64,000 nucleotides of DNA, taken from assembly GCF_042660705.1 (NCBI RefSeq), contig NZ_JBHSUQ010000001.1; one strand, written 5' to 3'. This DNA is from Undibacterium_A arcticum. Lineage in GTDB: Bacteria > Pseudomonadota > Gammaproteobacteria > Burkholderiales > Burkholderiaceae_D. The notes beneath the pieces were generated by a model, which made no database searches, had not been told where the DNA came from, and worked only from the letters and a program-made list of their open reading frames with translations. Below are positions 19,477 through 28,444 of the stretch, piece by piece. Position numbers and translations under genes: made by a program. Position 1 is the first letter of the stretch. The number at the start of each line of letters is the position of its first letter.

Positions 19477-20347
19477 TTAGTATCCTTTGCTTTTCAGGCC
19501 TTCGGGGCGCCAGATCAGAATCAGTGCCATAAGCAGGTACACGCTAAGGCCGCTGAACTGGGCGAAAAAGACTTTGCCGAAGGTGTCGACAAAACCCACC
19601 AGCAATGACGCGATCAAGGCGCCTGAAATGGAGCCGATGCCGCCGATGACGACAACGACGAAACAGATAATCAGGATCTGCCCACCCATGCCCGGATAGA
19701 CCGACGACATCGGTGCCGCAATCATGCCGGCCAGTGCCGCAAGCGCCACACCGGCAGCAAATACAACGCGATACAACAGTTTGATATTGATACCGAGACC
19801 GCGCACCATGTCGCGGTTGCTGGCGCCGGCCCGGATCATCATGCCCAGCCGTGTGCGGTTGACCACAAAATACAAGCCGATTGCCACCACCAGGCAGGCC
19901 GCCGAAGCGAACAGGCTGTATACCGGGTAGCTCATCAAGTCGCCAAGCCGGATGCTGCCGGATAACCACGGCGGTGCTTTGACGCCGTGCACCTCGTTGC
20001 CGACCAGAAGACTGCGCGCTTCCTCGAATACCAGGATCAGCGAATAGGTCATCAGCACCTGCTGCAGGTGATCACGCTGATACAGATAGCTGAAACAGCC
20101 ATTCCAGTATGAAGCCGAACGAAGCCGCCAGCACGACCCCGGCCAGCAGCTGCAGCAAAAACTGATCCCCGAACAGAGGTGCTAGCCCAAACGCCAGATA
20201 CGCGCCTATCATGTAAAAGCTGCCGTGCGCCAGATTGATCACACCCATGATGCCGAAAATCAGGGTCAGACCGCTCGCCACCAGAAACAGCAGCAAGCCA
20301 TATTGCACAGCGTTCAAACACTGCGCCAGAAACGTAGAGATATCCAT
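19477..20347 (-). CDS. livH: Branched-chain-type ABC transporter permease LivH, one frame break
   Basis: Inner-membrane permease of about 290 residues. ATG at 20347 (MDISTFLAQCLNAVQYG). Family motifs ASGLTLIFGIMGVINLAHGSFYMIGAYLAF, RAGASNRDMVRGLGIN, GMGGQILIICFVVVVIGGIGSISGALI and LIWRPEGL at the end. The frame changes near 20085-20100, where one base too many lies in a T run (EWLFSYLYQRDHLQQVL after repair). Three bases separate it from livM. A large hairpin lies between livK and this gene. Confidence 0.92.
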
Positions 20348-20401
20348 GGTGATTCCAGGTAGCAAAGGGAGCGATGCGAACAGGCGGTGAGCATTCGCGA
20401 G

Positions 20402-20443
20402 AGGTGCCTGGGTGGCGACGGTGACGTTGCCACCCAGGCACCT
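20402..20443. terminator. Large perfect hairpin between livK and livH
   Basis: AGGTGCCTGGGTGGC and GCCACCCAGGCACCT form a 15-bp perfect stem with a 12-base loop, 13 bases after the livK stop and 54 bases before the livH start on the minus strand. No T run follows. In liv-type operons such a structure commonly limits read-through so that the binding protein is made in excess of the membrane parts. Confidence 0.75.
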
Positions 20444-20455
20444 GCTGCCAAAACA

Positions 20456-21624
20456 TCACATCCTGCAACCCTTGGCCGGATCAGCCAGTGCCTTGATCGC
20501 GACGTTCTTGAGTTCGTTATTGTTGGCTTTGACCTGACGCAGATAGATATCCTGAACCGGGTTATGCGCAGCCGATAAGGTGAATTTGCCGCGCGGGCTA
20601 TCAATCTGCGCCGCCGCCATACCGGCGATGACCGTGTCCTGTTTCTTGATATCACCGCTCGCCGCTTTCAGGCCTGCCGCCAGCATTTGTGCCGCATCGT
20701 AGCCCTGTACTGCATAGACATCAGCATTGACCTTATAGGCTTTAGCAAAGCTAAGACGAAATGCGTTGTCGCGCGGCGTATTCAAATTGTCGGCATAGTG
20801 CAGCGTGGTAACAGTCCTTGGGCTGCGTCGCCTTGCGCCTCCAGTGTGCCGTCCGTCAGGAAGCCAGGGCCGTACAACGGAATCGATTTGTTCAAGCCGG
20901 CCGCCGCATAGTCCTTGACAAACTTGACGGCACCACCACCGGCAAAAAATGCATACACTGCATCCGGCTTCTGTGCGGCAATCTGTGTCAGCAATGCCTG
21001 GAATTCCACATTCGGAAACGGTAGCGTCATGTTTTGCGTCACTTTGCCACCAGCCTTTTCGAATCCCTCGGTGAAGGCCTGCACCGACTCATTGCCGAAG
21101 GCGTAGTTCCAGGTAATCGTCATGATCTTTTTGTGTCCACGCTCCGCTGCAACCTTGCCCATTGCAAAACCAGACTGCCAACTGGAGAACGAACTACGGA
21201 AGATATTTTTCGCGCACATTGCGCCGGTGATCGCATTCGCGCCAGCATTCGGCACAATCAGCAGCGTGCCTGTTTCCTTGGCAACCTTGGCCATGCCAAG
21301 TGCAACACCTGAATGGACCGTGCCGACCAGGACATCGACCTGATCCCGCTTGATCAGCTTGTTGACGTTGTCGGTTGCTTTTGATGGGTCGGATTCATCA
21401 TCGACCTTGAAATATTGTATTTCCCGCCCGGCCAGTTTGCCGCCCTGTTCGGAGACATACAGCTTGAAGCCGTTTTCGATCATCGTGCCAAGATTGGCAT
21501 AGGTGCCAGTCGCCGGCAGCATCAGACCGACCTTTACTGGCGCGGTTTGCGCATGAACCTGGCTGGCAAGAAATAATGTTGCGGTCGCAACGGCGAGTCG
21601 GGTGATAGTGAATCGGGTTTGCAT
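20456..21624 (-). CDS. livK: Periplasmic substrate-binding protein LivK/LivJ type, one frame break
   Basis: Periplasmic receptor of the ABC importer, about 390 residues. ATG at 21624 with AGGAGACAAC upstream. The signal peptide (LAVATATLFLASQVHAQ-TA) is followed by VKVGLMLPATGTYANLG, EIQYFKVDDESDPSKATDNVNKLI and VDVLVGTVHSGVALGMAKVA, the pattern of aromatic-acid/branched amino acid binding proteins. The frame breaks near 20800-20815, with one base missing (GLLVTTLHYADNLNTPRDNAF after repair); the C-terminal lobe continues with VYAVQGYDAAQML. The ligand cannot be read from the sequence; benzoate or a derivative is suggested by the neighbours. Confidence 0.9.
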
Positions 21625-21648
21625 GTTGTCTCCTGCTAGTGTGGTTTA

Positions 21649-22453
21649 TTAAACTCTGTGGGTAATAAAATGAGCAACTTCTTGGCTGAGTGCTTCTGAT
21701 TGATCGCGATGCGGAGAGTGGCCGCATTGCGGTAGTACGACGATCTGTGTCGCGGGAATTTCTTTGAATTCCATAGATTTGTTCGAGGGTGCCGTATTCG
21801 TCGTCTTTGCCTTGAATCGCCAGAACAGGGCAAGTGATGGCGGTGAGATCGTTTTCGATATTCCATGAACGGAATGCGGGGTCAAGCCACACATCGTTCC
21901 AGCCCCAGAAGGCCGAATCGGGATCGGCATGATAGCGAGCTAGCCTGCTGCGCAAATCCTGCGTAACATAAACTTCACGAGCGGCACGTATGCTGTCGAT
22001 TGTTTTGTCTTCGACAAAGATATGGGGGGCGGCGACGACAATCCCGCTGAGCTGTTGCGAAAAACGCGACGCATACAGCAGCGCGATCGACGCGCCATCG
22101 CTATGGCCGAACAGCCAGGGGCGCGCAATGCCCAGGTGCGAGAAAAAGACAGGCAGCACCTGATGCGCCTGCTCATGCATGAAGCTGACCGGCCACTTCT
22201 CTTCTGCAATTCTTGGGGTGGATTGACCGTAGCCGTAGCGTGAAAATACTAGTCCCGTAAAGCCGTAAGCACGGCAAAAGGACGCGGGAAAATCTTTCCA
22301 AAGCGCGATCGAACCGAGGCCCTCATGCAGAAACACGATCACCGGGTGCTCAGAACGTCTGGCGCCGACCCACTGATACTCCAGCCTGAGTTGGCTGTTG
22401 CGCCATTGAATATCGGCAAATTGGACGCCGCTATTGTGCATATCTGAACTCAT
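21649..22453 (-). CDS. Alpha/beta hydrolase of the box cluster, one frame break
   Basis: Cytosolic alpha/beta-hydrolase fold protein of about 268 residues. ATG at 22453. Seen: VIVFLHEGLGSIALWKDFP (oxyanion region), nucleophile elbow FGHSDGAS (Ser about 116), acid candidate in PVLAIQGKDDEYGT, and His in LPQCGHSPHRDQ near the C-terminus. The frame changes near 21775, where an A run has one base too many (QIYGIQEIPATQIVVLP after repair). It lies between livK and the benzoate-CoA ligase. Hydrolases in box clusters might cleave aromatic esters or unproductive CoA thioesters; the substrate is not readable here. Confidence 0.82.
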
Positions 22454-22519
22454 TGCCGATGTATCCTTTCTACGGTCGATGCATTACTACCAGGTGCTGT
22501 CGCGCTTTGTCGCGAAGGC

Positions 22520-24096
22520 TCAGGCGCGCAACTTGAAGCGCTGTATCTTTCCTGTGGCGGTCTTTGGCAGTTCGTCGACGAATTTCATCCAGCGCGGGTA
22601 TTTGTAGGGCGCCAGGCAAGCCTTTACATGCGCCTTTAGTTCAGCCTCCAGCTCGGGCGAAGCGTGAATGCCCGGCTTCAGCACGATAAAGGCAATCGGC
22701 TTGATGAGCTTGTCGTCGTCTTCCTTGCCTACGACGGCCGCTTCGAGAACGGCCGGGTGATCAATCAGCGCCGATTCGACTTCAATTGGCGAGACGTAGA
22801 TGCCGCTGACCTTGAGCATGTCATCGCTGCGACCGGCATAGATGAAATATCCATCCTCGTCTTCATGGTATTTGTCGCCGCTGCGGGTCCAGTCGCCGAG
22901 AAAGGTGCTGCGGGATTTCTCGCGATTGTTCCAGTAAAGGGTGGCGCTGGTTGGACCGGAAATATGCAGTTCGCCCGGTTCGCCACGCAACACCGGCTTG
23001 CCTTCTTCATCGACCAATCGCACCGCATAGCCGGGAACCGGTTTGCCGGTGGTGCCGTGACGGACTGCTCCGGTGCGGTTGGAAAGAAAGATGTGCAGCA
23101 TTTCGGTGGAGCCGATGCCATCGAGGATATCCAGGCCGAAATGCTTCGACCAGCGTTTGCCGATTTCCTCGGGAAGCGCTTCGCCGGCAGAGATGCAACG
23201 GCGCAGATTGAGTTCATCGCGGGCAGGCAGGTCCGGATTGGCCAGCATGGAGGCATACAGGGTCGGCACGCCGCAGAAAATGCTGGGCTGATGCTGGCGC
23301 AGGCGCGCGAAGACTGCCGCTGGTGTCGGACGTTCGGCCATGAGCACCGCCGTGGCACCAACCGCCATTGGAAATGTAAGGCCGTTACCGAGACCGTAGG
23401 CAAAGAATAGCTTGGCGGCTGAGAAGATGACGTCGTTCTCGTTGATTCCGAGGATCGGCCGTGCATACAGTTCTGCTGTCTGGATCAGGCTGGAGTGGAC
23501 ATGCACCGTGCCCTTGGGCGCACCGGTGGAACCGGACGAATATAACCAGAAGCAGGGCGTGTCGCTCGAGGTGGCTACGACATGAAAGTCGCCGTTGGCC
23601 TGCTTCAGCAGCGGGGTGAGTCCATCCGGAACTTGGTTGCTACCGGCGACGAGAATGCGCTCCAGGGTCGGCACCTTGCCCAGCAGTGGCTGGAACAGCG
23701 GCAGCAGCGCTGCTGAAACCACCGCAATTTTGGCCGCACTGTCGGTCAGCATGTATTCGTAATCACCCTGAGTCAGCAGGGTATTGACCGCAATTGGCAC
23801 GACGCCAGCCTTGATCGCACCAAGAAAAGCCGTCGGAAAATCGATCGTGTCATGGATGCACAGAAGAATGCGCTGCTCTGCCACAACGCCCAATTGACGG
23901 AGCACATTCGCGAATGCGGAAGTTCTATGCGCAACGTCAGCGTAGGTGTAGACGCCGTTGTCGTCGATAAATGCAGGTTTGTCTTTCGGCCTGCCAGCAG
24001 ATTGCGTTCGATCAGATCATGCGCCGCGTTATAGCAACGCGGAATATCGATGACCGGCGGGCTCACACTATGGTCAGCAGTGGATAAATCCGACAT
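22520..24096 (-). CDS. bclA: Benzoate-CoA ligase, one frame break
   Basis: Activates benzoate to benzoyl-CoA with ATP, the first step of the Box pathway; cytosolic, about 525 residues. ATG at 24096 with AGGAGATGAA upstream. Adenylation motifs: WLYSSGSTGAPKGTVHVH (A3), FCGVPTLYASML, CISAGEALPEEIGKRW, GIGSTEMLHIFLSN, GDKYHEDEDGYFIYAGRSDDMLKVSG (A7/A8) and catalytic Lys in LPKTATGKIQRFKL at the C-terminus. The pattern IGSTEMLHIFLSN is characteristic of benzoate/4-hydroxybenzoate-CoA ligases. The frame breaks at 23981-23984 (A run one base short, LLAGRKDKPAFIDDNG after repair). It sits in the minus-strand box arm. Confidence 0.93.
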
Positions 24097-24221
24097 TTCA
24101 TCTCCTATTGATGCGCATCACATGTCCCATGCCGCGCGCTAAAACTTCGTCATTGATGCAGACAGTCTGAATTCGTCAATTTCTGCAAGGTCGATCTCTG
24201 CACTGTCGCGTTTGTTATTTT

Positions 24222-25790
24222 TCAAACGTTCCAGTTTGTTGCGGCGGGTGTCAGTTGCTGTAACGTGACTGACGATCCCTGCAGCGCCGCGCGACGGTGG
24301 TAAAAGCCGAGTGCGCGCAAACCGCCCAGTTCTTCGCCGCCACCGGCGCGACCTGGTCCGCCGTGGATCGATGCGGGCATCACATTGCCGTGACCAGTCT
24401 GGGTCTTGCCGACATCGGGACTCACCATGTGCACGCGACCATGCGTGCCGGCCAGCTCACGTCCGACCTGCGCCATCCACGCACTGTCTGCACTGAACAC
24501 GGAGGCGACCAGCGACCCCAGGCCGCGATGGGCAAGCGACAGCGCATGCCCGGTATCGCGATAGCCAAGCAAGGTCGATACCGGTCCGAATACTTCATGG
24601 TCATGTACCAGCGCGGCCCGATCCGCATCGCGCACACCCAGCAAGGTGGGCGCAGCACATGCGGCGATGGCAGGGTCGACGTCGATCAGCGCTTGCGCAC
24701 TGCCGTCGTATAGAACGGTGGCTTCGCTTGCCAGCCTGGCAATGCCTGCCTGCACGCTGTCAAACTGTTCGCGGCCGACCAGTGACCCCATGCGTACTTC
24801 TGCATGACGAGGATTGCCAACACTGACCTGTGCCAGTTTGGCGCCGACGGCTTCGGCCACCGCATCGAAAAATTGCTGGGGAACCAGCGCGCGGCGAATC
24901 GCGGTGCAGCGTTGCCCGCTCTTGGTGGTCATTTCACGCACCAGCTCATTGACGTAAAGGTCGAACGCTGCCGTACCCGGTGCCGCATCGACACCGAGAA
25001 TGGACGAATTCAAGCTGTCCGCCTCGATATTGGCGCGCACCGAATGGCGTGAGATGGCAGCGTGCGAGCGGATCAGCGCGGCGGTATCGGCCGAGCCGGT
25101 AAATGACAGCACATCGAATGGCTGCAATGCGTCGAGCAGTCCGGCAGAACTGCCGCAGACAATGGACAGCGCACCCTCAGGCAAAATGCCGGCGGCGATC
25201 ACGTCAGCCACCATGCGATGAGTCAGCCATGCGGTGACCGTCGCCGGTTTGATGATGACGGGCACCCCCGACAGCAAGGCCGGTGCCGCTTTTTCCCATA
25301 AACCCCAGGCCGGGAAATTGAATGCGTTGATAAACAGCGCGACACCGCGCACCGGTGTCAGGATGTGCTGCGATTGGAACAGCTGATCTTTCGACAGGAT
25401 CGCCGCAGCGCCGTCGAGTAGCGTGCGGGCGTCGCCCAGTGCGGCGCCGGTCTTCGCGTAATAGCCAAGCGTAAATGACGCACCTTCAATATCGACGGCG
25501 GAATCGGCCTTGGTCGTCCCCGAATTGGCAAGCGAGATATCGTAGTAGGCGTCGCGATTGGCTTGCAGCACTTTCAATATCTCGCCTAGCATGCTGGCAC
25601 GCTGACCGTAAGACAGTGCTTGCAGTCCGGCCGCACCTTGCGCGCGGGCGAATGCAAATCCTGCATCCAGACCTGCGGCAGGTCCACCCGCAGTGGCAAG
25701 CGGCTGGCCAGTGACCGGATCAAGTAGTGTGGCGCTGCGACCTGAATCAGGTTGCCAGACGCCGCTTAAATAGTTGGGTAGATGGATCAT
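24222..25790 (-). CDS. boxD: 3,4-dehydroadipyl-CoA semialdehyde dehydrogenase BoxD
   Basis: NADP-dependent aldehyde dehydrogenase of 522 residues that oxidises the ring-cleavage product of the Box pathway to 3,4-dehydroadipyl-CoA. Seen: NYLSGVWQPDSG at the N-terminus, PVRGVALFINAFNFPAWGLWEKAAPALL, VLSFTGSADTA in the cofactor site, general base region NIEADSLNSSI, catalytic Cys in KSGQRCTAIRRALVP, and HDHEVFGPVSTLLGY. Length and the PaaZ-like pattern agree with BoxD rather than a generic aldehyde dehydrogenase. Intact. It lies between the DUF4863 gene and the ligase in the minus-strand operon. Confidence 0.92.
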   Translation of the reverse strand: MIHLPNYLSGVWQPDSGRSATLLDPVTGQPLATAGGPAAGLDAGFAFARAQGAAGLQALSYGQRASMLGEILKVLQANRDAYYDISLANSGTTKADSAVDIEGASFTLGYYAKTGAALGDARTLLDGAAAILSKDQLFQSQHILTPVRGVALFINAFNFPAWGLWEKAAPALLSGVPVIIKPATVTAWLTHRMVADVIAAGILPEGALSIVCGSSAGLLDALQPFDVLSFTGSADTAALIRSHAAISRHSVRANIEADSLNSSILGVDAAPGTAAFDLYVNELVREMTTKSGQRCTAIRRALVPQQFFDAVAEAVGAKLAQVSVGNPRHAEVRMGSLVGREQFDSVQAGIARLASEATVLYDGSAQALIDVDPAIAACAAPTLLGVRDADRAALVHDHEVFGPVSTLLGYRDTGHALSLAHRGLGSLVASVFSADSAWMAQVGRELAGTHGRVHMVSPDVGKTQTGHGNVMPASIHGGPGRAGGGEELGGLRALGFYHRRAALQGSSVTLQQLTPAATNWNV

Positions 25791-25861
25791 GTGAATACAA
25801 TCAGAAAATGTGGAATCAGCCAGCAGGATCGAATAGTCGAATAGTGGAATTGCGGGTGCGA

Positions 25862-26335
25862 TTACGCCGCTGCAGGCGTAAAGTCGATGGCGCCCTGCGG
25901 CAACAGATACAACACCAGAGCGCTGCCTTTGGTGACAGTAGGGCGGTGCCCGCTGCCGGGTTCATAGACGCACCAGCCTGCCGGATTTGAATCGAAACAT
26001 GTGCCCTGTGTCAGCGGCATGATCAAATCTATCTCGCCGTTGGGATGGACATGGTAGGGACCGGCCACATTTTCCATCTCGACCACGTCGACGCTGAAAC
26101 CGTGGGTCGCCTCAGTCGCCTTCAGCACGCGGCCATAACGTATGCCGCCACCTTCCCGATTGCACATCCAGCCTTCTTTGACGCCAATCTTGCAGGCGTC
26201 GAAAATCGCTTCGAACAGATCGCTTCCGGGGCCGTGCTCTGCATTGAGGTGCGCTTCAAGCGACGATCCCAGGGAAACACCGGCAATCTCTTCGGTCAGA
26301 CGGGCAATCAGCGACTGAAATGTATTTATATCCAT
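25862..26335 (-). CDS. DUF4863 protein (4-hydroxylaminobenzoate lyase-like), first gene of the minus-strand box operon
   Basis: Small cytosolic cupin-like protein of 157 residues. ATG at 26335 follows CCCGGAGAAC. Seen: LFEAIFDACKIGVKEGWMCNREGGGIRYGRVLKA, VDVVEMENVAGPYHVHPNGEIDLIMPL and AGWCVYEPGSGHRPTV, the pattern of DUF4863, a family that includes PnbB-type 4-hydroxylaminobenzoate lyases. The HVHPNGEID stretch looks like a metal-binding cupin motif. It is a regular companion of box genes, but its role in benzoate catabolism is not established; detoxifying a side product or handling substituted benzoates are possibilities. It is the promoter-proximal gene, 71 bases before boxD. Confidence 0.82.
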   Translation of the reverse strand: MDINTFQSLIARLTEEIAGVSLGSSLEAHLNAEHGPGSDLFEAIFDACKIGVKEGWMCNREGGGIRYGRVLKATEATHGFSVDVVEMENVAGPYHVHPNGEIDLIMPLTQGTCFDSNPAGWCVYEPGSGHRPTVTKGSALVLYLLPQGAIDFTPAAA

Positions 26336-26419
26336 GTTTAGTTCTCCGGGAGAGTGCACTTATGGCTTATAGTGCATGAAGCATACGTGTTGCTAGGATT
26401 TATAGTGCATCTTGAATTT

Positions 26420-26449
26420 AGTATAGGTGCAGTATATTGCTTTAGTCAA
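26420..26449 (-). promoter_or_regulatory. Promoter of the minus-strand box operon with embedded TGCA operator
   Basis: Reading the minus strand: TTGACT (26449-26444), an 18-base spacer, TATACT (26425-26420). The site TGCAGTATATTGCT (plus strand 26428-26441) lies inside the spacer. An almost identical site covers the boxC promoter. Flanking DNA is rich in TGCA words: TTATAGTGCAT occurs twice (26368-26378 and 26400-26410), plus AGCA-N7-TGCT at 26379-26393. BzdR/BoxR-type regulators are reported to use TGCA-containing operators, so this is a plausible BoxR site (inference). Confidence 0.6.
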
Positions 26450-26549
26450 GCGCTTGTACCTGCATCTCGAATATAATTTGTTGACCTTCTGATGCATGCT
26501 CATATTTAATGAGCGCGGCAAGGATAAATAATTTTTTACGGCAATATTT

Positions 26550-27401
26550 ATGACTGACAGTTCAGAGCAAGCCAAAGATCCATTCCTGATTGCGCTCGGC
26601 GAGCGCTTGAAAACCCTGCGTGCGCGGCGCGGCCTGACGCGTAAGGCGCTGGCACGCATGGCCGATGTGTCTGAGCGCCATCTTGCCAACCTTGAATCTG
26701 GTGTGGGCAATGTCACGGTCCTATTTCTGCGGCAACTCACCTCGGTGCTCAATTGCACGCTGGCCGAAGCGATCGGCGATGAGACTGCATCGTCGCCGGA
26801 ATGGCTGATGATTCGTGAAATTCTGCGTGGCCGCTCGGAGACTGAGCTGGCCAAGGGCCGCGCCGCACTGGCGGGCGTTTATGATGCGCCGACCAGCGAA
26901 TCGGCACGCCGTCAGCGCGTGGCAATGATCGGTCTGCGCGGCGCCGGCAAATCGACGCTGGGGCAGATGTTGGCAGATAACTGGGCGGTGCCGTTCATCG
27001 AACTGAGCCGGCAGATCGAAGCGTTGGCTGGTTGCAGCATTTCAGAAATTTATAATCTGTATGGACCCAGTGCCTACCGGCGCTATGAATATCGCGCGCT
27101 GGAAGATGTGATCCGCCGCTTTCGACGCGCCGTGATTGCCACGCCAGGCGGCATCGTATCGGACCCTGCGACATTCAAGCTGTTGCTTTCGCATACGTAC
27201 ACAGTCTGGATGAAGGCATCTCCGGAAGATCATATGGGGCGAGTGCTGGCCCAAGGCGACACGCGACCGACCTCCGGCAACCGTGAAGCAATGGAGGATT
27301 TGAAGCGCATCATGGAAAGCCGCGCACAATTTTATTCCAAGGCCGATGAAGTGTTCGATACCAGTGATATGACGCAGGAAGCGGCTTTATGGGCCTGGTA
27401 G
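26550..27401 (+). CDS. boxR: BoxR transcription regulator (XRE helix-turn-helix plus shikimate kinase-like domain)
   Basis: Regulator of the box genes, homologous to BzdR: it represses in the absence of benzoyl-CoA. Residues 12-80 form an XRE-type HTH (LGERLKTLRARRGLTRKALARMADVSERHLANLESG), residues about 120-280 a shikimate kinase-like domain with Walker A GLRGAGKSTLGQ, which binds the CoA thioester effector. It is divergent from the DUF4863-boxD-bclA arm. As written it ends in EAALWAW at 27401; adding one T to the TTT run near 27388 would extend it to 27448 with the end AAFMGLVDQLRGS, more like other BoxR C-termini, so a single-base error is possible here. A hairpin follows at 27528. Confidence 0.92.
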   Translation: MTDSSEQAKDPFLIALGERLKTLRARRGLTRKALARMADVSERHLANLESGVGNVTVLFLRQLTSVLNCTLAEAIGDETASSPEWLMIREILRGRSETELAKGRAALAGVYDAPTSESARRQRVAMIGLRGAGKSTLGQMLADNWAVPFIELSRQIEALAGCSISEIYNLYGPSAYRRYEYRALEDVIRRFRRAVIATPGGIVSDPATFKLLLSHTYTVWMKASPEDHMGRVLAQGDTRPTSGNREAMEDLKRIMESRAQFYSKADEVFDTSDMTQEAALWAW

Positions 27402-27527
27402 ACCAGTTGCGGGGTTCCGTGCTGGCGCAGGACAAAGTGTTTTATTAGGCGTTACAAGGCAGCAGACAAGGTGGGGTGGGAAGCCAGTTTTTCCGACTTG
27501 CGCCAAAGATGCGGATGCTGATACAAG

Positions 27528-27556
27528 ACAAGGGCAGGCCTCGAGCCTGCCCTTGT
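27528..27556. terminator. Hairpin downstream of boxR
   Basis: ACAAGGGCAGGC, loop CTCGA, GCCTGCCCTTGT: a perfect 12-bp stem followed by CTTGTCC. Likely terminates boxR and helps separate it from boxC. The remaining stretch to 28368 holds the dispersed repeat and no gene I can support. Confidence 0.7.
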
Positions 27557-27815
27557 CTTGTCCGCCAGTGGTTTTGCCGATTTGCAAGAGCCGCTCCAGC
27601 ACAATAAATAGCGCTTTCTGCCGCGGCTACCCTTGCAGATGGGCGGATCAGGCTGTCCGCCATTACTCTTCAGAAACCATATACATACCCATGTATTTTT
27701 GAAAGGCCGCAGAATATGAGCGGTAACTGTGGTGTTATTGCCTATACTCCCCATGAATTTTGAATGCAAGCTATTCAGCCTGTGGTAAGGGGTTGAATGC
27801 ATGGTACGCAAAAGG

Positions 27816-27973
27816 CCGTTCGTCCTGAATAGGCCGGTTCGCCCTGAGTAGGTCCGATCGCCCTGAGTAGCGAAGCGTATCGAAGGGAGCATATCGAAGG
27901 GAGCATATCGAAGGGAGCATATCGAAGGCTGCGCAGCCTTCGATACGCCCTGCGGGCTACTCAGGACGAACGG
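27816..27973. repeat. Dispersed repeat element A, between boxR and boxC
   Basis: Bounded by inverted copies of CCGTTCGTCCTGA (27816-27828) and TCAGGACGAACGG (27961-27973). Inside are repeated words of the type CGCCCTGAGTAG and CGAAGCGTATCGAAGG, and three tandem copies of a 14-bp unit (CGAAGGGAGCATAT). It shares these words with the element at 36966-37096. It resembles the intergenic REP-like repeats containing TCAGGACGAAC/GTATCGAAGG found in many proteobacteria; no coding potential. Confidence 0.75.
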
Positions 27974-28368
27974 CTTGTCGGGATTGCTAAAACCAGTGTT
28001 TGCTGTGAGCACAACAATTACGAATACAAGCCTATGCTCCGGCCCGCGCCGGCCACGCTGAATCAAGCCATGCGCGCTACCGCACTGGCAATACGGGCCG
28101 AATAGCAGGTGACAGGCAAGTTGGGCGGGCTTTAAAAAAACCGTTCTGCCTGATATACCACCCTCCCGGTCTCAAATCCTTCCTGGACTATGCCCCGGCG
28201 CCAGCACTGTGCGCACCTTCAAACCAAAGTCAAAAACGCCGCGGACAGCCTGTCATGCGCCGCTGTCCGCATCATTATTTTCCAACTGGCAGGGCGGCAT
28301 TCCGTTGTCCGCTCAAAATTCTTCCGTCTTTCCGTCTTTCATCAGTCATAAAAACTGCATTTTGATGC

Positions 28369-28400
28369 TTGACTACTGAATTTATATGCACTATATTGCG
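28369..28400 (+). promoter_or_regulatory. boxC promoter with embedded TGCA operator
   Basis: TTGACT (28369-28374), a 17-base spacer, TATATT (28392-28397): a near-consensus sigma-70 promoter. The word TGCACTATATTGCG (28387-28400) covers the -10 element and differs by only two bases from the site in the divergent promoter upstream of boxR. A regulator bound here would block RNA polymerase, consistent with repression by BoxR until benzoyl-CoA is present. Confidence 0.65.
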
Positions 28401-28444
28401 TTTATAGATTTTATCAACGCAGCATAATGCCTACGTGGAGTGCC

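Noticed and set aside
27452..28066. Minus-strand reading of 204 codons between boxR and boxC
   Set aside because: It runs through the dispersed repeat and a terminator-like hairpin and has no ribosome binding site; treated as non-coding.
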